A stretch of 64,000 bases of DNA from Labilibaculum euxinicum (GCF_009795715.1 NZ_WTCR01000004.1:248001-312000); one strand, 5' to 3'; counted from the first letter of the stretch, positions 1 through 8,854 are shown. Program-made: numbers and translations. Notes: a model not told the origin generated them from the letters alone.

Positions 1-1803
1 CAACAGTGAATGTGACTTTATTCGTACACTTTTAGATTGTCCTTTTTTTGCAAATATTTCTAATATAGCCTTATCTCCCTTACTAATATTATAGATATCT
101 GGAAAATCCTTAAACAGATACTTTTCAGCTCGTTTCTGTGTTGCAAAATGCTCCATTAACTCTATTTTCCGATCATCTGAATAAATCGCTGAATTAAGAA
201 CGGTATCAATCACCTCACGATCCGAAAGTGTCTCGTCACTTAATTCAAAAAAGTTTTTTAATTCCAGATGTTTCCCATTATAGAAAGCATTCGTGTATAA
301 AAAGCAAATTAGTCTATTTTTAATATCAAAACCAGAATACCCATCTTCAACAGCTTTAATCAGCTGAAAATCAACCCCTCCGTTTTGCTGAATAAGATTA
401 AAACCAATCAAAGTCTCACATAAGGACTCACTGGTAATTTTCACATACTTACAATAACTATTGTGTTCATTTATGGTGATAAATTCGGTTAATAATCCAT
501 ATGAAATTAATTCCTCATAGGCATAAAAATAATTCCCAGCAGTTTTCAGATGGATTGGAAAAGCATCCCGCAATTCCATTTTTTTTGCAGCAACTCCATT
601 CTTCCCATGTTCAATCAATTTCAAAATACCATATAAAATATCCATCTTCTCTTCCGAAAATCTGGAATAAAACACTTTGTTTCTTAAAAATTCATTTAAC
701 AACTCTTGCCCCTGATTATTGCCATAATGCTTATTCGGATTGTATAATTTCACGAATAATTCCAGATAAAAAGGATTAGAAATCATTTTCTTTTGTTGGA
801 AGGACAATTCCTTAACTGAAAATTTAGTCGAAAAACTATTATTGATTGTTCGATCAATAACATATTCAATTTCATCATTTGTTAAAGGATATAGATTCTG
901 ATAATCCTGAGAATCTAATTTCAAACCTAGTTCGTACCAACTATTTTGAATAGCATTTCCTTTTATTACAAATGGTAAGGCAAATTTCTCCCAAGTTGAG
1001 CAACGTGAAGTTATTATTAGTTTTATCTTATCAGAATCCTTATAATTTGATATAAACTGTTTTATCTGAAGAAACAGCCTTTCCAGTTTAATATTATCAT
1101 ATGTGATTTCATCAAGCGCATCGATGGCAAATATTATTCGAGCGTCACAATCTTTAGGATTTTCAAGAAAATATTTCAAAGTATCCTTCTCTGTAAAATC
1201 TAATTGATCCTGAATCCAACGATCCAAGCTGAAATCCTTATTTAAAAAACTAAGCATGAATGATGCATTCAGATATAAAATGACATCATCACTTTGTTTT
1301 CTAATCCAATTTTTCTCGAACCACTTGGCTAACATACTTGATTTACCAAAACCTCCAGGAGCAATAAAACCAGTTGCCATTTTCGATGAATTCAAAAAAC
1401 ATCTAATTCTTTCTTCGGCATGAAACCGACTAACAACTGAATGAAATGGAATACCTGATTGTCCGGCAACTAATTTATACGTTTCCTTACTGAGTTCGAG
1501 TGATTTTTGATATAAATCATTCCAATTTCTTTTCTTCTTATAAGTAGATTTTATAGTACCACCCTGTGAAGCACAAAATTGCTCCCAAGTTGCATAACCA
1601 ACATAAATGGAAAGCGTACTCAATGTAAATTTTGCTGGGGTAGTCCTTGTTTTTAAGAATCCATAAATTCGTCGAATAGTGGTAGTACTAATCCGGTATC
1701 CGGTTTCCTCGCAAATTTCATCAGCCAAAATACGACACGCTTTAGTATACAATAGCTCTGAACCAAACTTCTTTAAAACTTCCGATTTCAGTCGTTCAAT
1801 CAT
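1..1803 (-). CDS. STAND/NACHT-type P-loop NTPase with N-terminal helical (HTH-like) domain, 3'-truncated by window edge
   Basis: The frame is open from ATG at 1803 down to position 1 (601 codons, no stop), so the C-terminus lies outside the window. Residues 1-80 form a charged helical region ending in YVGYATWEQF, resembling the small HTH-like N-terminal domains seen on some Bacteroidota NTPases. Walker A is APGGFGKSS (about 148-156). Walker B is IIFAIDALDE (about 223-232), with the D-x-x-D/E ending typical of NACHT/STAND ATPases. A sensor-like IITSRCS follows at about 263-269. The rest is helical, winged-helix-like sequence of unknown fold. STAND proteins act as signal-triggered oligomerising switches, and some work in phage defence. 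No effector nuclease or protease domain is visible in the part present. NTPase family assignment is good; the role is unknown. Confidence 0.72.
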   Translation of the reverse strand, partial: MIERLKSEVLKKFGSELLYTKACRILADEICEETGYRISTTTIRRIYGFLKTRTTPAKFTLSTLSIYVGYATWEQFCASQGGTIKSTYKKKRNWNDLYQKSLELSKETYKLVAGQSGIPFHSVVSRFHAEERIRCFLNSSKMATGFIAPGGFGKSSMLAKWFEKNWIRKQSDDVILYLNASFMLSFLNKDFSLDRWIQDQLDFTEKDTLKYFLENPKDCDARIIFAIDALDEITYDNIKLERLFLQIKQFISNYKDSDKIKLIITSRCSTWEKFALPFVIKGNAIQNSWYELGLKLDSQDYQNLYPLTNDEIEYVIDRTINNSFSTKFSVKELSFQQKKMISNPFYLELFVKLYNPNKHYGNNQGQELLNEFLRNKVFYSRFSEEKMDILYGILKLIEHGKNGVAAKKMELRDAFPIHLKTAGNYFYAYEELISYGLLTEFITINEHNSYCKYVKITSESLCETLIGFNLIQQNGGVDFQLIKAVEDGYSGFDIKNRLICFLYTNAFYNGKHLELKNFFELSDETLSDREVIDTVLNSAIYSDDRKIELMEHFATQKRAEKYLFKDFPDIYNISKGDKAILEIFAKKGQSKSVRIKSHSLL

Positions 1804-2009
1804 TGTCGTAATAGTATATTGTAGTGATCTTAATCAAATTTCGGGTGAAAGTAAGTAAGAAATCTCATCGAGACAATCCACAATTTATCTTCAGGGACAA
1901 TAAATTTATATCTGCGTTGTTTCAGCTTATAATGGTGTTTATGAAAAATGCAAATTCGATATAAAAACATGTGAATTGAAATATGTGCTAATTATTTTCC
2001 TATTGCTTT

Positions 2010-2780
2010 TCAACCTTCAAGAAAAGAGTATGCAAAATATTTTAAACTTTCGATAAATTCTTTCTTTTTTCTCTCAGACACCTCTACTTTGCTTCCATCC
2101 TGAAGAATGACATGGCCTCCTCGTCCCTTCACATACTGTTTTACAAAATTTAAGTTGATTAGATGTTTCTTATGAATTCTACAAAACAAATGCTCTGGTA
2201 GCAATTTGATAAAACTAGACAAAGATTTTGCAACAATGCATCCATCCGCCCCTTTTAAATAAAACCTGGTGTAGCACCCCTCTGCCTCACATCTTGTAAG
2301 CTCATTCACATTCACAATCTTAAAACCAATCGAATCAGGCAGAATTATTCTACATTCCTCTTCTTTTTGCTCAACAACCAACGCTCTCAGTCGATTGAAA
2401 TCATAATGAGAAGGCTTCCTTCTAAAACGAACAATCGCCTCCCTCACCTCTTCTTTCAAAAATGGCTTATTTATACAATAAAGAGCAGAAAACTTAAAAG
2501 CTTGTATTGCAAATTCATTGTTTTCGGCCATAAAAACAATTTCAAAGCTATGTTCTCCTTTTAGAATGGTATCAAGAGAAGTTTCCAATAATAAACCGGA
2601 GTCAATAAATACAATATCAGGCTTATGGATCTGAAGTAATTTATCAATACCAACTGTTGAAGTATCGGTACCCACCACAATAACATCATCACAATTTGCA
2701 GTTAATAAATCACCTACTATCCTTATATTGTTTTCATTGCAATCAAAAATAAGTGTGCGGATTTTATCTGTAAGGATCAT
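2010..2780 (-). CDS. LytTR-family response regulator with degenerate receiver domain
   Basis: The 256-residue protein has a receiver-like domain (about 8-120) and a C-terminal LytTR DNA-binding domain (about 145-245, with RCEAEGCYTRFYL and RIHKKHLINLN). The receiver keeps the phospho-acceptor Asp (VFID, D60) and the Lys of NKP (K105). The acidic pair is DC instead of DD/DE, and the Thr/Ser switch position reads M-A. Phosphorylation may therefore be weak or absent. The frame could begin at 2810, but those ten codons lie inside a 12-bp terminator stem (2793-2824), so ATG at 2780 is preferred. Its LytTR domain closely resembles that of the regulator at 5632-6399, suggesting duplication. No LytS-type histidine kinase is adjacent. 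Confidence 0.85.
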   Translation of the reverse strand: MILTDKIRTLIFDCNENNIRIVGDLLTANCDDVIVVGTDTSTVGIDKLLQIHKPDIVFIDSGLLLETSLDTILKGEHSFEIVFMAENNEFAIQAFKFSALYCINKPFLKEEVREAIVRFRRKPSHYDFNRLRALVVEQKEEECRIILPDSIGFKIVNVNELTRCEAEGCYTRFYLKGADGCIVAKSLSSFIKLLPEHLFCRIHKKHLINLNFVKQYVKGRGGHVILQDGSKVEVSERKKKEFIESLKYFAYSFLEG

Positions 2781-2792
2781 GTTTGAAAAATT

Positions 2793-2824
2793 TTCCCGGT
2801 TTCTTATCAACGAGAAACCGGGAA
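2793..2824 (-). terminator. Intrinsic terminator of the lipoprotein/outer-membrane protein transcript
   Basis: A perfect 12-bp inverted repeat (2793-2804 with 2813-2824) has an 8-nt loop and is followed on the minus strand by AATTTTT. It begins 27 nt past the stop of the gene at 2852 and lies just upstream of the LytTR gene start. It separates the two transcription units and argues against a start at 2810 for the regulator. Confidence 0.75.
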
Positions 2825-2851
2825 TTATATAATTTAGAATAGCATTCTTAT

Positions 2852-3706
2852 TTAAAAAATCTTAAATCCTATTTTAAATTTAGGATAAGAAAATGCATTC
2901 ATAAATGTAGTACTTTGATCTGCACCTTGAACGCCTGGTGCAATTACGATCTCGGTATGCTGATACATGAAATTGAAAGCATTAACTTCCAAACCCATAT
3001 AAAGAGCATTGGTAAAATAGTAATCCACACCGGCTACAACAGCACCTCCAAGACCAAGGGCTTCAGCAGTAGCAGTTCCAGCATCGCCAGAATCAACTGT
3101 ATAACCGCCATTATCATTAACCAACCAAGAAGTCTGAGTTTTTTCTAAACGCTCGTAGGCAAAATTAAAACGAGCACCTAAGTAAAAGTCAACATTTTTT
3201 AATACTCTAGCATCCTGCTCGAATTTAAAATGATAATCAGCACCTGTCGAGATATAAAATTTATAATTATCGGTTTCAGGATTTCCTTGTATTGCAGGAA
3301 TCCCAGTTCCCACCAAAGGCTTATTGTCTGCATCATACATTACCGGCACTCCTGAAAATGCATCTTCGCCAGCTACTGATTTGTAGCCATAAGAACCAAA
3401 CAAGCTTAAGGAAATCTTATCCGTTAAAAAATAGTTTAACGAAATACCAGCCATGTTGGTAATTGAAGATGGTTTCTTTACCGAGAAAGTATCATCAGCA
3501 CCTAATCTACCCTGAATACTAGTATTTGCATCCAAAACGGATGAAGTGATATCAGTAACATCATTATTGCCCATTACCAAAGAAGCGGTAAAGCTACCCT
3601 TTTTTGGCACGAAACTCAATCCATCTTCTGATGAATTAACTTGTGCAAAAATAGCAGAGCCACAGAAAAGTGATAGGGAAATCAAAGAAATAATTTTTTT
3701 ATACAT
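2852..3706 (-). CDS. Outer-membrane beta-barrel protein
   Basis: The 284-residue protein begins with a Sec signal peptide (MYKKIISLISLSLFCGSAIFAQ), the reason for choosing ATG at 3706. A frame start at 3754 would put 16 codons inside an intercistronic stem-loop. The mature protein has alternating hydrophobic/aromatic strands, including ISLNYFLTDKISLSLFGSYGY and FYISTGADYHF, and ends in FKIGFKIF with a terminal aromatic residue. This is typical of OmpW/OmpA-like barrels used in Bacteroidota. It lies 67 nt after the coiled-coil lipoprotein gene at 3774 and is probably co-transcribed with it. A barrel and a lipoprotein flanked by two LytTR genes suggest a regulated cell-surface locus. The substrate or partner cannot be read from sequence. 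Confidence 0.75.
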   Translation of the reverse strand: MYKKIISLISLSLFCGSAIFAQVNSSEDGLSFVPKKGSFTASLVMGNNDVTDITSSVLDANTSIQGRLGADDTFSVKKPSSITNMAGISLNYFLTDKISLSLFGSYGYKSVAGEDAFSGVPVMYDADNKPLVGTGIPAIQGNPETDNYKFYISTGADYHFKFEQDARVLKNVDFYLGARFNFAYERLEKTQTSWLVNDNGGYTVDSGDAGTATAEALGLGGAVVAGVDYYFTNALYMGLEVNAFNFMYQHTEIVIAPGVQGADQSTTFMNAFSYPKFKIGFKIF

Positions 3707-3736
3707 AACTCTTTGTTTTTGATTTTTGAATTCCAA

Positions 3737-3763
3737 AGGGAGCTCTTTTCTCAAGAACTCCCT
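3737..3763 (-). other. Intercistronic stem-loop
   Basis: AGGGAGCTCT (3737-3746) pairs with AGAACTCCCT (3754-3763), one wobble, with a 7-nt loop. It lies between the lipoprotein stop (3774) and the barrel-protein start (3706). Little of a T-tract follows on the minus strand, so it is more likely an mRNA-stability or partial-attenuation element than a full terminator. Confidence 0.5.
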
Positions 3764-3773
3764 AATCTTATCA

Positions 3774-5195
3774 CTAGTTTAATAAAGCTTGATATGCTGC
3801 TTCTTTTGCATCTAACCATGCTTTAGAAGTTTCAACTTTTACCATATATTCTGCAATTCTTTTTTCAATACTTGCTATCGTTTCCTCGTAACTCCTAACA
3901 ACCTGTGCCTGACTGTAGTTTCCTGCCTCTATGTTAGCAAGATTAGCTTCAATATTATCAATATCATTCTGAGCAAATGTAATATTATACTCCACATTAG
4001 AAATCATACCTGCCAAAACAGTTGCAGTATATTCAGCTCCAGAATATAAGTTTGTTTCGATAGTAAAATACAAACTACTCAAGTTGTTTACTTCGCTATT
4101 TAAAGCATATCTTTTAGCATAAATTACTGCATACTCTTCTTGTAATGCATCACTCTTAGTACAAGCAGCAACATAAGTTGAGTTTAAAGCTTTCAATTCA
4201 GACATCAAAACAGCCTCTTGATAAGCTTTGTAAGCAGCGATAGCATCATTATAAACAACTACCGAATTATTATAAGTTTCCACAAGAACATTATAATCAT
4301 CAGCATCTTCAGCACCATCAGCTTCTACAGCAGTTTTTGCAGCATCCATATCGTTATATGGTGCAATTGTATCATTTTCTAGTGTCGCTTTGTGAGTATT
4401 AAAATCTGCAGCCATTTCAGTAACACCTTCACCTCTAACTATTGACGAAGAAATGAAATTATCACTCATCCAGGTAGCTAATGCATTGTAAGCAACACCT
4501 TCTTTAGTACTAGCAAGATTAACATCTACACCTAAGTTATGTTCTTCTGCTTGAAGTTCTTGCAACTCAACTCTTTTTGCATCCAACTCAACTTTCACAG
4601 CATCCCAATCGTTACTTTCCTGCAATGCTTTATACATCGCTAAAGAAGCATTATACTCTTCCAATGTTGCATTGTAACCAGTAAGATTAAGATTATAGAC
4701 TTTAGTTTGTTTGTCTGCCCAATTCTCATCAGCCATTTTGGCACCTGCTAAATAAATATTATAATCCTTTAAGCTATTTTGTTCACTTAACAAAATAGCG
4801 GTATTAGTTGTCCAATCATTATAAGCAATTGTATAATCGTTATACGCAAAGCTTATTGCATTATTCTCAAGATTTTCAATATTGTTCTTTTGTTGAAGAA
4901 TATAATATTCCAAATACGCCTTTGACTGTTCAAGATCCGCCATAGCTTCCTCTAATTGAACCTTAAGCTTATCAATCTCAACGGCGCCTTTAGCCTCAGC
5001 AATAGCATTCGCAATTTCTTGTCCTTTTGTACGCGCAGCTTCATATGCAACCTGAGCATTAATCATTCCTGTTTCAGCCTTTACATACTCTGTTCTGGCA
5101 TTTCTCATTGCTTCCACCGAAGCTGATTCTTCGTAAGAATCACAAGCAACAAAACTAAGCGCTAATAATCCTAGAGATACAAATTTAAGTTTCAT
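3774..5195 (-). CDS. Coiled-coil lipoprotein of unknown function
   Basis: The 473-residue protein starts with a lipoprotein signal (LALSFVAC, lipidated Cys18). The mature part is almost entirely helical: long Ala/Glu/Lys/Gln-rich heptad-like stretches at about 25-110 and again at 190-470, broken by a short Tyr/Asn/Asp-rich segment (AYNDYTIAYNDW, about 117-130). No enzymatic motif is visible. It is the first gene of a probable two-gene operon with the beta-barrel protein at 2852 and is flanked by two LytTR regulator genes. It could be a periplasmic spacer or a partner of the outer-membrane barrel, but that is inference. No family is recognised beyond the coiled-coil lipoprotein description. 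Confidence 0.7.
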   Translation of the reverse strand: MKLKFVSLGLLALSFVACDSYEESASVEAMRNARTEYVKAETGMINAQVAYEAARTKGQEIANAIAEAKGAVEIDKLKVQLEEAMADLEQSKAYLEYYILQQKNNIENLENNAISFAYNDYTIAYNDWTTNTAILLSEQNSLKDYNIYLAGAKMADENWADKQTKVYNLNLTGYNATLEEYNASLAMYKALQESNDWDAVKVELDAKRVELQELQAEEHNLGVDVNLASTKEGVAYNALATWMSDNFISSSIVRGEGVTEMAADFNTHKATLENDTIAPYNDMDAAKTAVEADGAEDADDYNVLVETYNNSVVVYNDAIAAYKAYQEAVLMSELKALNSTYVAACTKSDALQEEYAVIYAKRYALNSEVNNLSSLYFTIETNLYSGAEYTATVLAGMISNVEYNITFAQNDIDNIEANLANIEAGNYSQAQVVRSYEETIASIEKRIAEYMVKVETSKAWLDAKEAAYQALLN

Positions 5196-5521
5196 AATTT
5201 TTCTTTTTTTATATTAAAAATTCGATGTATTAAAATAAAATCAATCAATTTTTATTTTGTTCATCGCAAAAATAGCAGAATAAACACAAAATAACTATCT
5301 TCATTATGTATATGTGTTATTCTGATGTATAACAACGTATTTTTTATGCACAAGCGCTCAAAATAGTCTATTTAAGAAATTAAAAAAATCAAATTACGCC
5401 TCAATATATAAAACTTTAATTTATTTATGATTTAAATTATTATGATATTTATAAGAACAACAAAACACCAACTAAACACCTTATGATAAGACATATAAAT
5501 ATAATCATCGAAAATTAAAAC
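5196..5521. other. AT-rich intergenic region upstream of the lipoprotein operon
   Basis: About 325 nt of very AT-rich sequence lies between the lipoprotein start (5195) and the terminator of the LytTR gene. It should hold the minus-strand promoter of the lipoprotein/barrel operon and perhaps LytTR binding sites. No confident promoter pair, direct-repeat operator or RNA gene could be picked out by eye. Confidence 0.4.
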
Positions 5522-5546
5522 AAAAAAAAGAAGCAATTTTTGCTTC
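5522..5546 (-). terminator. Intrinsic terminator of the LytTR regulator gene
   Basis: GAAGCAA (5530-5536) pairs with TTGCTTC (5540-5546) over a 3-nt loop. On the minus strand it is followed by eight T residues (5522-5529). It lies about 85 nt downstream of the stop of the regulator at 5632. Confidence 0.8.
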
Positions 5547-5631
5547 CTTTTAATAATTCTGTTGTCTCATCCTGAGATGTGTCTTTTTTCTGACAACTTA
5601 TTTCAGAACAACTTATATTTTTCTTTTAATT

Positions 5632-6399
5632 TTATTTCTTTACTTTATTTAATGAATGAGCGAGATACTTCAGTCTTTTCAGAAAATCTTTTTTCTTACT
5701 TTCTGAAACCTCAACTTCCTTTCCTGAAGATAAAATAATACGTCCACCTCTTCCTTTGATGTACTGGCTGATGTAGTTTAGGTTTACCAGATGCTTACTG
5801 TGAACTCTGCAGAATATTTCTTCCGGCAATATATCCTCAAAATTGGATAATACCTTAGAAACCATCAATACGGTATTATCACTCAAATAGAAATTGGTGT
5901 AACTGCCATCTGCTTCACATCGAAGAATCTGATTCAATTCTATAATTCGCAGTCCATTTGATGTGGGGAGAATTATTTTCTGATGATGATTACTTAAACT
6001 ATCACACAAAATCTTTATTTTCTCATTTAGATCAACATCCTGATGATTTTGTTTAAAACGTTTAACAGCACTCTGTAATTCAATATAATTAATAGGCTTT
6101 AACAAATAATGCAATGCAGCAAACTGAAAAGCTTTAATTGCATAATCATTAAAAGCAGTTGTGAAAACCACCTCAAAATTACGATTTGCGACTCTTTCCA
6201 GAACTTCAAATCCATCTCCATCCGGCATAGAGATATCTAAAAAAACCAAATCCGGCTTTAAAGTATTGATTGCTTCTATCCCAGTTTCAACATTATGTGC
6301 AAAGCCAATAACATCTACTCCAGGACAATACATCTCCAACAATTTATGTAGAGTTGATTGGCTTTTTAATTCATCATCAACAATTAGCGTCTTTATCAT
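5632..6399 (-). CDS. LytTR-family response regulator (intact receiver)
   Basis: The 255-residue protein has a canonical receiver domain: acidic pair D8-D9, phospho-acceptor D55 in LVFLDISMPDGDGF, T80/T81, and K101 in LLKP. A LytTR DNA-binding domain follows at about 150-245 (RCEADGSYTNFYL, RVHSKHLVNLNYISQYIKG). It probably binds direct-repeat sites and controls nearby or distant genes after phosphorylation by a LytS-type kinase, which is not in the window. It is transcribed alone, ending at the terminator at 5522-5546. Its C-terminal half is strongly similar to the degenerate paralogue at 2010-2780, with the same IKGRGG/VKGRGG and KEVEVSESKKK/KVEVSERKKK stretches. The pair flanks the lipoprotein/barrel operon. 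Confidence 0.92.
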   Translation of the reverse strand: MIKTLIVDDELKSQSTLHKLLEMYCPGVDVIGFAHNVETGIEAINTLKPDLVFLDISMPDGDGFEVLERVANRNFEVVFTTAFNDYAIKAFQFAALHYLLKPINYIELQSAVKRFKQNHQDVDLNEKIKILCDSLSNHHQKIILPTSNGLRIIELNQILRCEADGSYTNFYLSDNTVLMVSKVLSNFEDILPEEIFCRVHSKHLVNLNYISQYIKGRGGRIILSSGKEVEVSESKKKDFLKRLKYLAHSLNKVKK

Positions 6400-6434
6400 C
6401 AGCCTTTATTAGGTTAATATGAACCTAAATATAT

Positions 6435-6466
6435 AAAAAAAGCTCTCTATATAGAGAGCTTTTTTT
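6435..6466 (-). terminator. Bidirectional intrinsic terminator downstream of the S9A oligopeptidase
   Basis: GCTCTCTATATAGAGAGC (6442-6459) is a perfect palindrome flanked by seven A residues and seven T residues. It can terminate on either strand. Here it serves the oligopeptidase gene, whose stop is at 6481. Confidence 0.88.
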
Positions 6467-6480
6467 ATATTTATGTCTAA

Positions 6481-8598
6481 TTATTTAGTAATTCCTACCA
6501 GATCAAGAACAAAGGCGTATTCTAATGCAACTTCGTGATAGCGTTCAAAGCGCCCGGAAGCACCACCGTGACCAAAATCCATATTAATTTTTATCAGCAA
6601 AGGATTATGATCTGTTTTCATATCGCGCAATTTAGCTACCCACTTTGCAGGTTCCCAATATTGAACCTGAGAGTCGTGCAAACCTGTTGTAACCAACATA
6701 GCAGGATAATCTTTCGCTTCCACATTATCGTAAGGTGAATAGGAAAGCATGTAATCGTAATACTCCTTATTCTTTGGATTCCCCCACTCATCAAACTCAC
6801 CAGTGGTTAATGGAATCGATTCATCCAGCATTGTTGTTACAACATCAACAAATGGAACAGCGGCTATAACTCCTCTATAAAGGTCTGGCCGCATATTACA
6901 AATTGCTCCCATCAGCAATCCTCCTGCACTTCCACCCCACGCAAAAACTTTATCTTTTGCAGCATATCCTTCGGCTACCATGTACTCAGCACAGGTATTA
7001 AAATCAGTAAAGGTATTTTTCTTCTTTAAAAGTTTTCCATCTTCATACCAATAGCGTCCCATTTCCTGACCACCGCGTACATGTGCCGTCGCTACAACAA
7101 ATCCTCTATCCAATAAGCTCAACCGAACAGAACTAAAATATACATCGGAACTACTGCCGTAAGAACCATAAGCAGATAACCACAGCGGATTGGTTCCTTT
7201 TTTGAATTTATCTTTACGATAAACCAACGAAACAGGCACCTTTGTTCCATCTTCAGCTGTTGCCCAAATTCTTTTGGCCTCGTAGTTTGACTTATCGAAA
7301 TCACCAACAACTTCCTGCTGTTTCATTACCGTTTTCACCTTCGTAGTCATGTTGTAATCTATAGTAGACGATGGTGTTGTTAAAGAAGTATAACCGTAAC
7401 GAAGAACATCTGTTTCAAATTCAGGATTTGTCGAAATCCAGGCATCGTAGGTTTCTTCACCAAAATCGAGATAATGTTCCTCATTATCTGCCCAACGTCT
7501 GATTCGCAGCTGATTCAAACCATTTTTTCTTTCGCCGACAACAAGGTAATTTTCAAAAATCTCAAAATTACTTAAATATACATCATCACGATTCGGAATC
7601 ACTTCCATCCAATTCTCTTTCGTTGTTTTAGTCACCGGAGTTTTCATCAAACAAAAGTTTTTCGCCTGATAATTAGTTCTGATGTAAAAATCTCCTTTAA
7701 AATGATCAATGCTATACTCTAAATCTTTTTCGCGAGGTTGAAAAACACTGAATTCGCTATTCGGTTTACTTGCATCGATATATCTGTATTCAGCAGAAAG
7801 AGTAGTGGTTGAACCAATTATAATATATTTTCTGGATTTTGTTTTGTAACAAAATGTATAGAAAGTATTGTCTTTTTCTTCGTAAACCAATTCATCTTTT
7901 TCAACTGGTGTACCCAAAACATGCTTAAGTACTTTATAAGGCAATAAAGTTTCAGGGTGTTTTACCGTGTAAAAAACTGTTTTATTATCACTTGCCCATG
8001 TAATACCTCCTGTTGTATTTACAATTTCATCAGAATAAACTTTGTCATCAACCAGGCTTTTAAACTTTATGGTATATCTTCTACGACTTAAAGTATCTTC
8101 AGAATAGGCAAGAATTTTATTGTTTTCACTAACCGAATAATCTCCTATACTAAAGAAACTATAGCCTTGTGCCATTTCAGGAACATTAAGCATGATTTGT
8201 TCTTCTGCATCTAAAGATCCTTCTTTTCTGCAATACAAAGGGTATTCTGCATCACCTTCTGTTCTGCTGTAGTAATAAAATCCATTGGATTTAGCAGGAA
8301 CGGATTCATCTGTTTTCTTAATACGGGCAATCATTTCATCAAACAACTTTGTTTGAAATTCTTCTGTATGCTTCATCATAGCATCAGTATAGCTGTTTTC
8401 TGCCTTCAAGTAATTAATTACGGCTGTATCTTCCCTCTGATTCATCCAATAATAATTATCAATCCGGGTATCACCATGGATTGTAAGTTCTTTCGCTATT
8501 TTTTTTGCAACAGGTGGTTTCGGCGTTGTTGCCTTTGGACCACAAGACATTGCTAAAAGTGCAGTTACAGCAATGCTAAAAAACAATTTAAATTTCAT
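6481..8598 (-). CDS. Oligopeptidase B-like S9A peptidase, lipoprotein form
   Basis: The 705-residue protein matches the usual length of S9A oligopeptidase B/prolyl oligopeptidase. An N-terminal beta-propeller (about 40-430) precedes an alpha/beta-hydrolase domain. The catalytic triad is visible: Ser557 in GGSAGGLLMG, Asp642 in GLHDSQVQYWEP, and His677 in FGHGGASGR. The conserved ETXPLT-like stretch appears as DESIPLTTGEFDEWGNP. It differs from cytoplasmic enzymes in having a lipoprotein signal (LLAMSCG, Cys19), so it is probably anchored in the envelope and cleaves peptides after basic residues (family knowledge). It is transcribed alone, and its upstream region contains a tandem duplication that includes the start codon region (8593-8796). 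Confidence 0.93.
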   Translation of the reverse strand: MKFKLFFSIAVTALLAMSCGPKATTPKPPVAKKIAKELTIHGDTRIDNYYWMNQREDTAVINYLKAENSYTDAMMKHTEEFQTKLFDEMIARIKKTDESVPAKSNGFYYYSRTEGDAEYPLYCRKEGSLDAEEQIMLNVPEMAQGYSFFSIGDYSVSENNKILAYSEDTLSRRRYTIKFKSLVDDKVYSDEIVNTTGGITWASDNKTVFYTVKHPETLLPYKVLKHVLGTPVEKDELVYEEKDNTFYTFCYKTKSRKYIIIGSTTTLSAEYRYIDASKPNSEFSVFQPREKDLEYSIDHFKGDFYIRTNYQAKNFCLMKTPVTKTTKENWMEVIPNRDDVYLSNFEIFENYLVVGERKNGLNQLRIRRWADNEEHYLDFGEETYDAWISTNPEFETDVLRYGYTSLTTPSSTIDYNMTTKVKTVMKQQEVVGDFDKSNYEAKRIWATAEDGTKVPVSLVYRKDKFKKGTNPLWLSAYGSYGSSSDVYFSSVRLSLLDRGFVVATAHVRGGQEMGRYWYEDGKLLKKKNTFTDFNTCAEYMVAEGYAAKDKVFAWGGSAGGLLMGAICNMRPDLYRGVIAAVPFVDVVTTMLDESIPLTTGEFDEWGNPKNKEYYDYMLSYSPYDNVEAKDYPAMLVTTGLHDSQVQYWEPAKWVAKLRDMKTDHNPLLIKINMDFGHGGASGRFERYHEVALEYAFVLDLVGITK

Positions 8599-8796
8599 AT
8601 GTTTATAATTTTAAGTTTTTGTCATATGGAACTTACCATATAATCATCTCCCTGTGTGTAGAAAGCTTTATACATGGACGTTTCATATGATTATAATTTT
8701 AAGTTTATGCCATATGGTTCCGAAAGCTTTCGGGATTACCATGCTGGAAGAATCATTCCTCTGCGAGTCATAATTATCTTTATGGACGTTTCATAT
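8593..8796. repeat. Imperfect tandem duplication of the oligopeptidase leader region
   Basis: Unit 1 (8593-8680) and unit 2 (8681-8788) both begin TTTCATATG, continue with TTATAATTTTAAGTTT then CATATGG, contain GAAAGCTTT, and end ATGGACG. A third partial copy starts at 8789 with TTTCATAT. Read on the minus strand, each unit carries an ATATGAAA start-like sequence, and the true start codon of the oligopeptidase sits in unit 1. The upstream copies encode only short frames: a 17-codon frame beginning MKRPC and a 4-codon MKRP. Unit 2 also has a 14-bp palindrome (8720-8733). The region 8599-8947 otherwise holds no gene. Confidence 0.65.
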
Positions 8797-8824
8797 TAGT
8801 AGGTTATTTAAAGGTGTAAACTTC

Positions 8825-8854
8825 ACCTGCAATTATAAAAAAATAATTGCAGGT
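8825..8854. other. Strong stem-loop downstream of recQ
   Basis: ACCTGCAATTAT (8825-8836) pairs perfectly with ATAATTGCAGGT (8843-8854) over an A6 loop. It lies about 95 nt after the recQ stop. There is no T-tract on the minus strand and only a weak one on the plus strand, so it may act as a 3'-end stability element for recQ mRNA instead of a classical terminator. Confidence 0.5.

Noticed and set aside
501-779. Plus-strand frame of 92 residues.
   Set aside because: It is antisense to the STAND NTPase gene and has no domain or start context.
2781-2810. Start of the first LytTR gene at 2810.
   Set aside because: Those codons lie in a 12-bp terminator stem, and the receiver domain begins naturally at ATG 2780.
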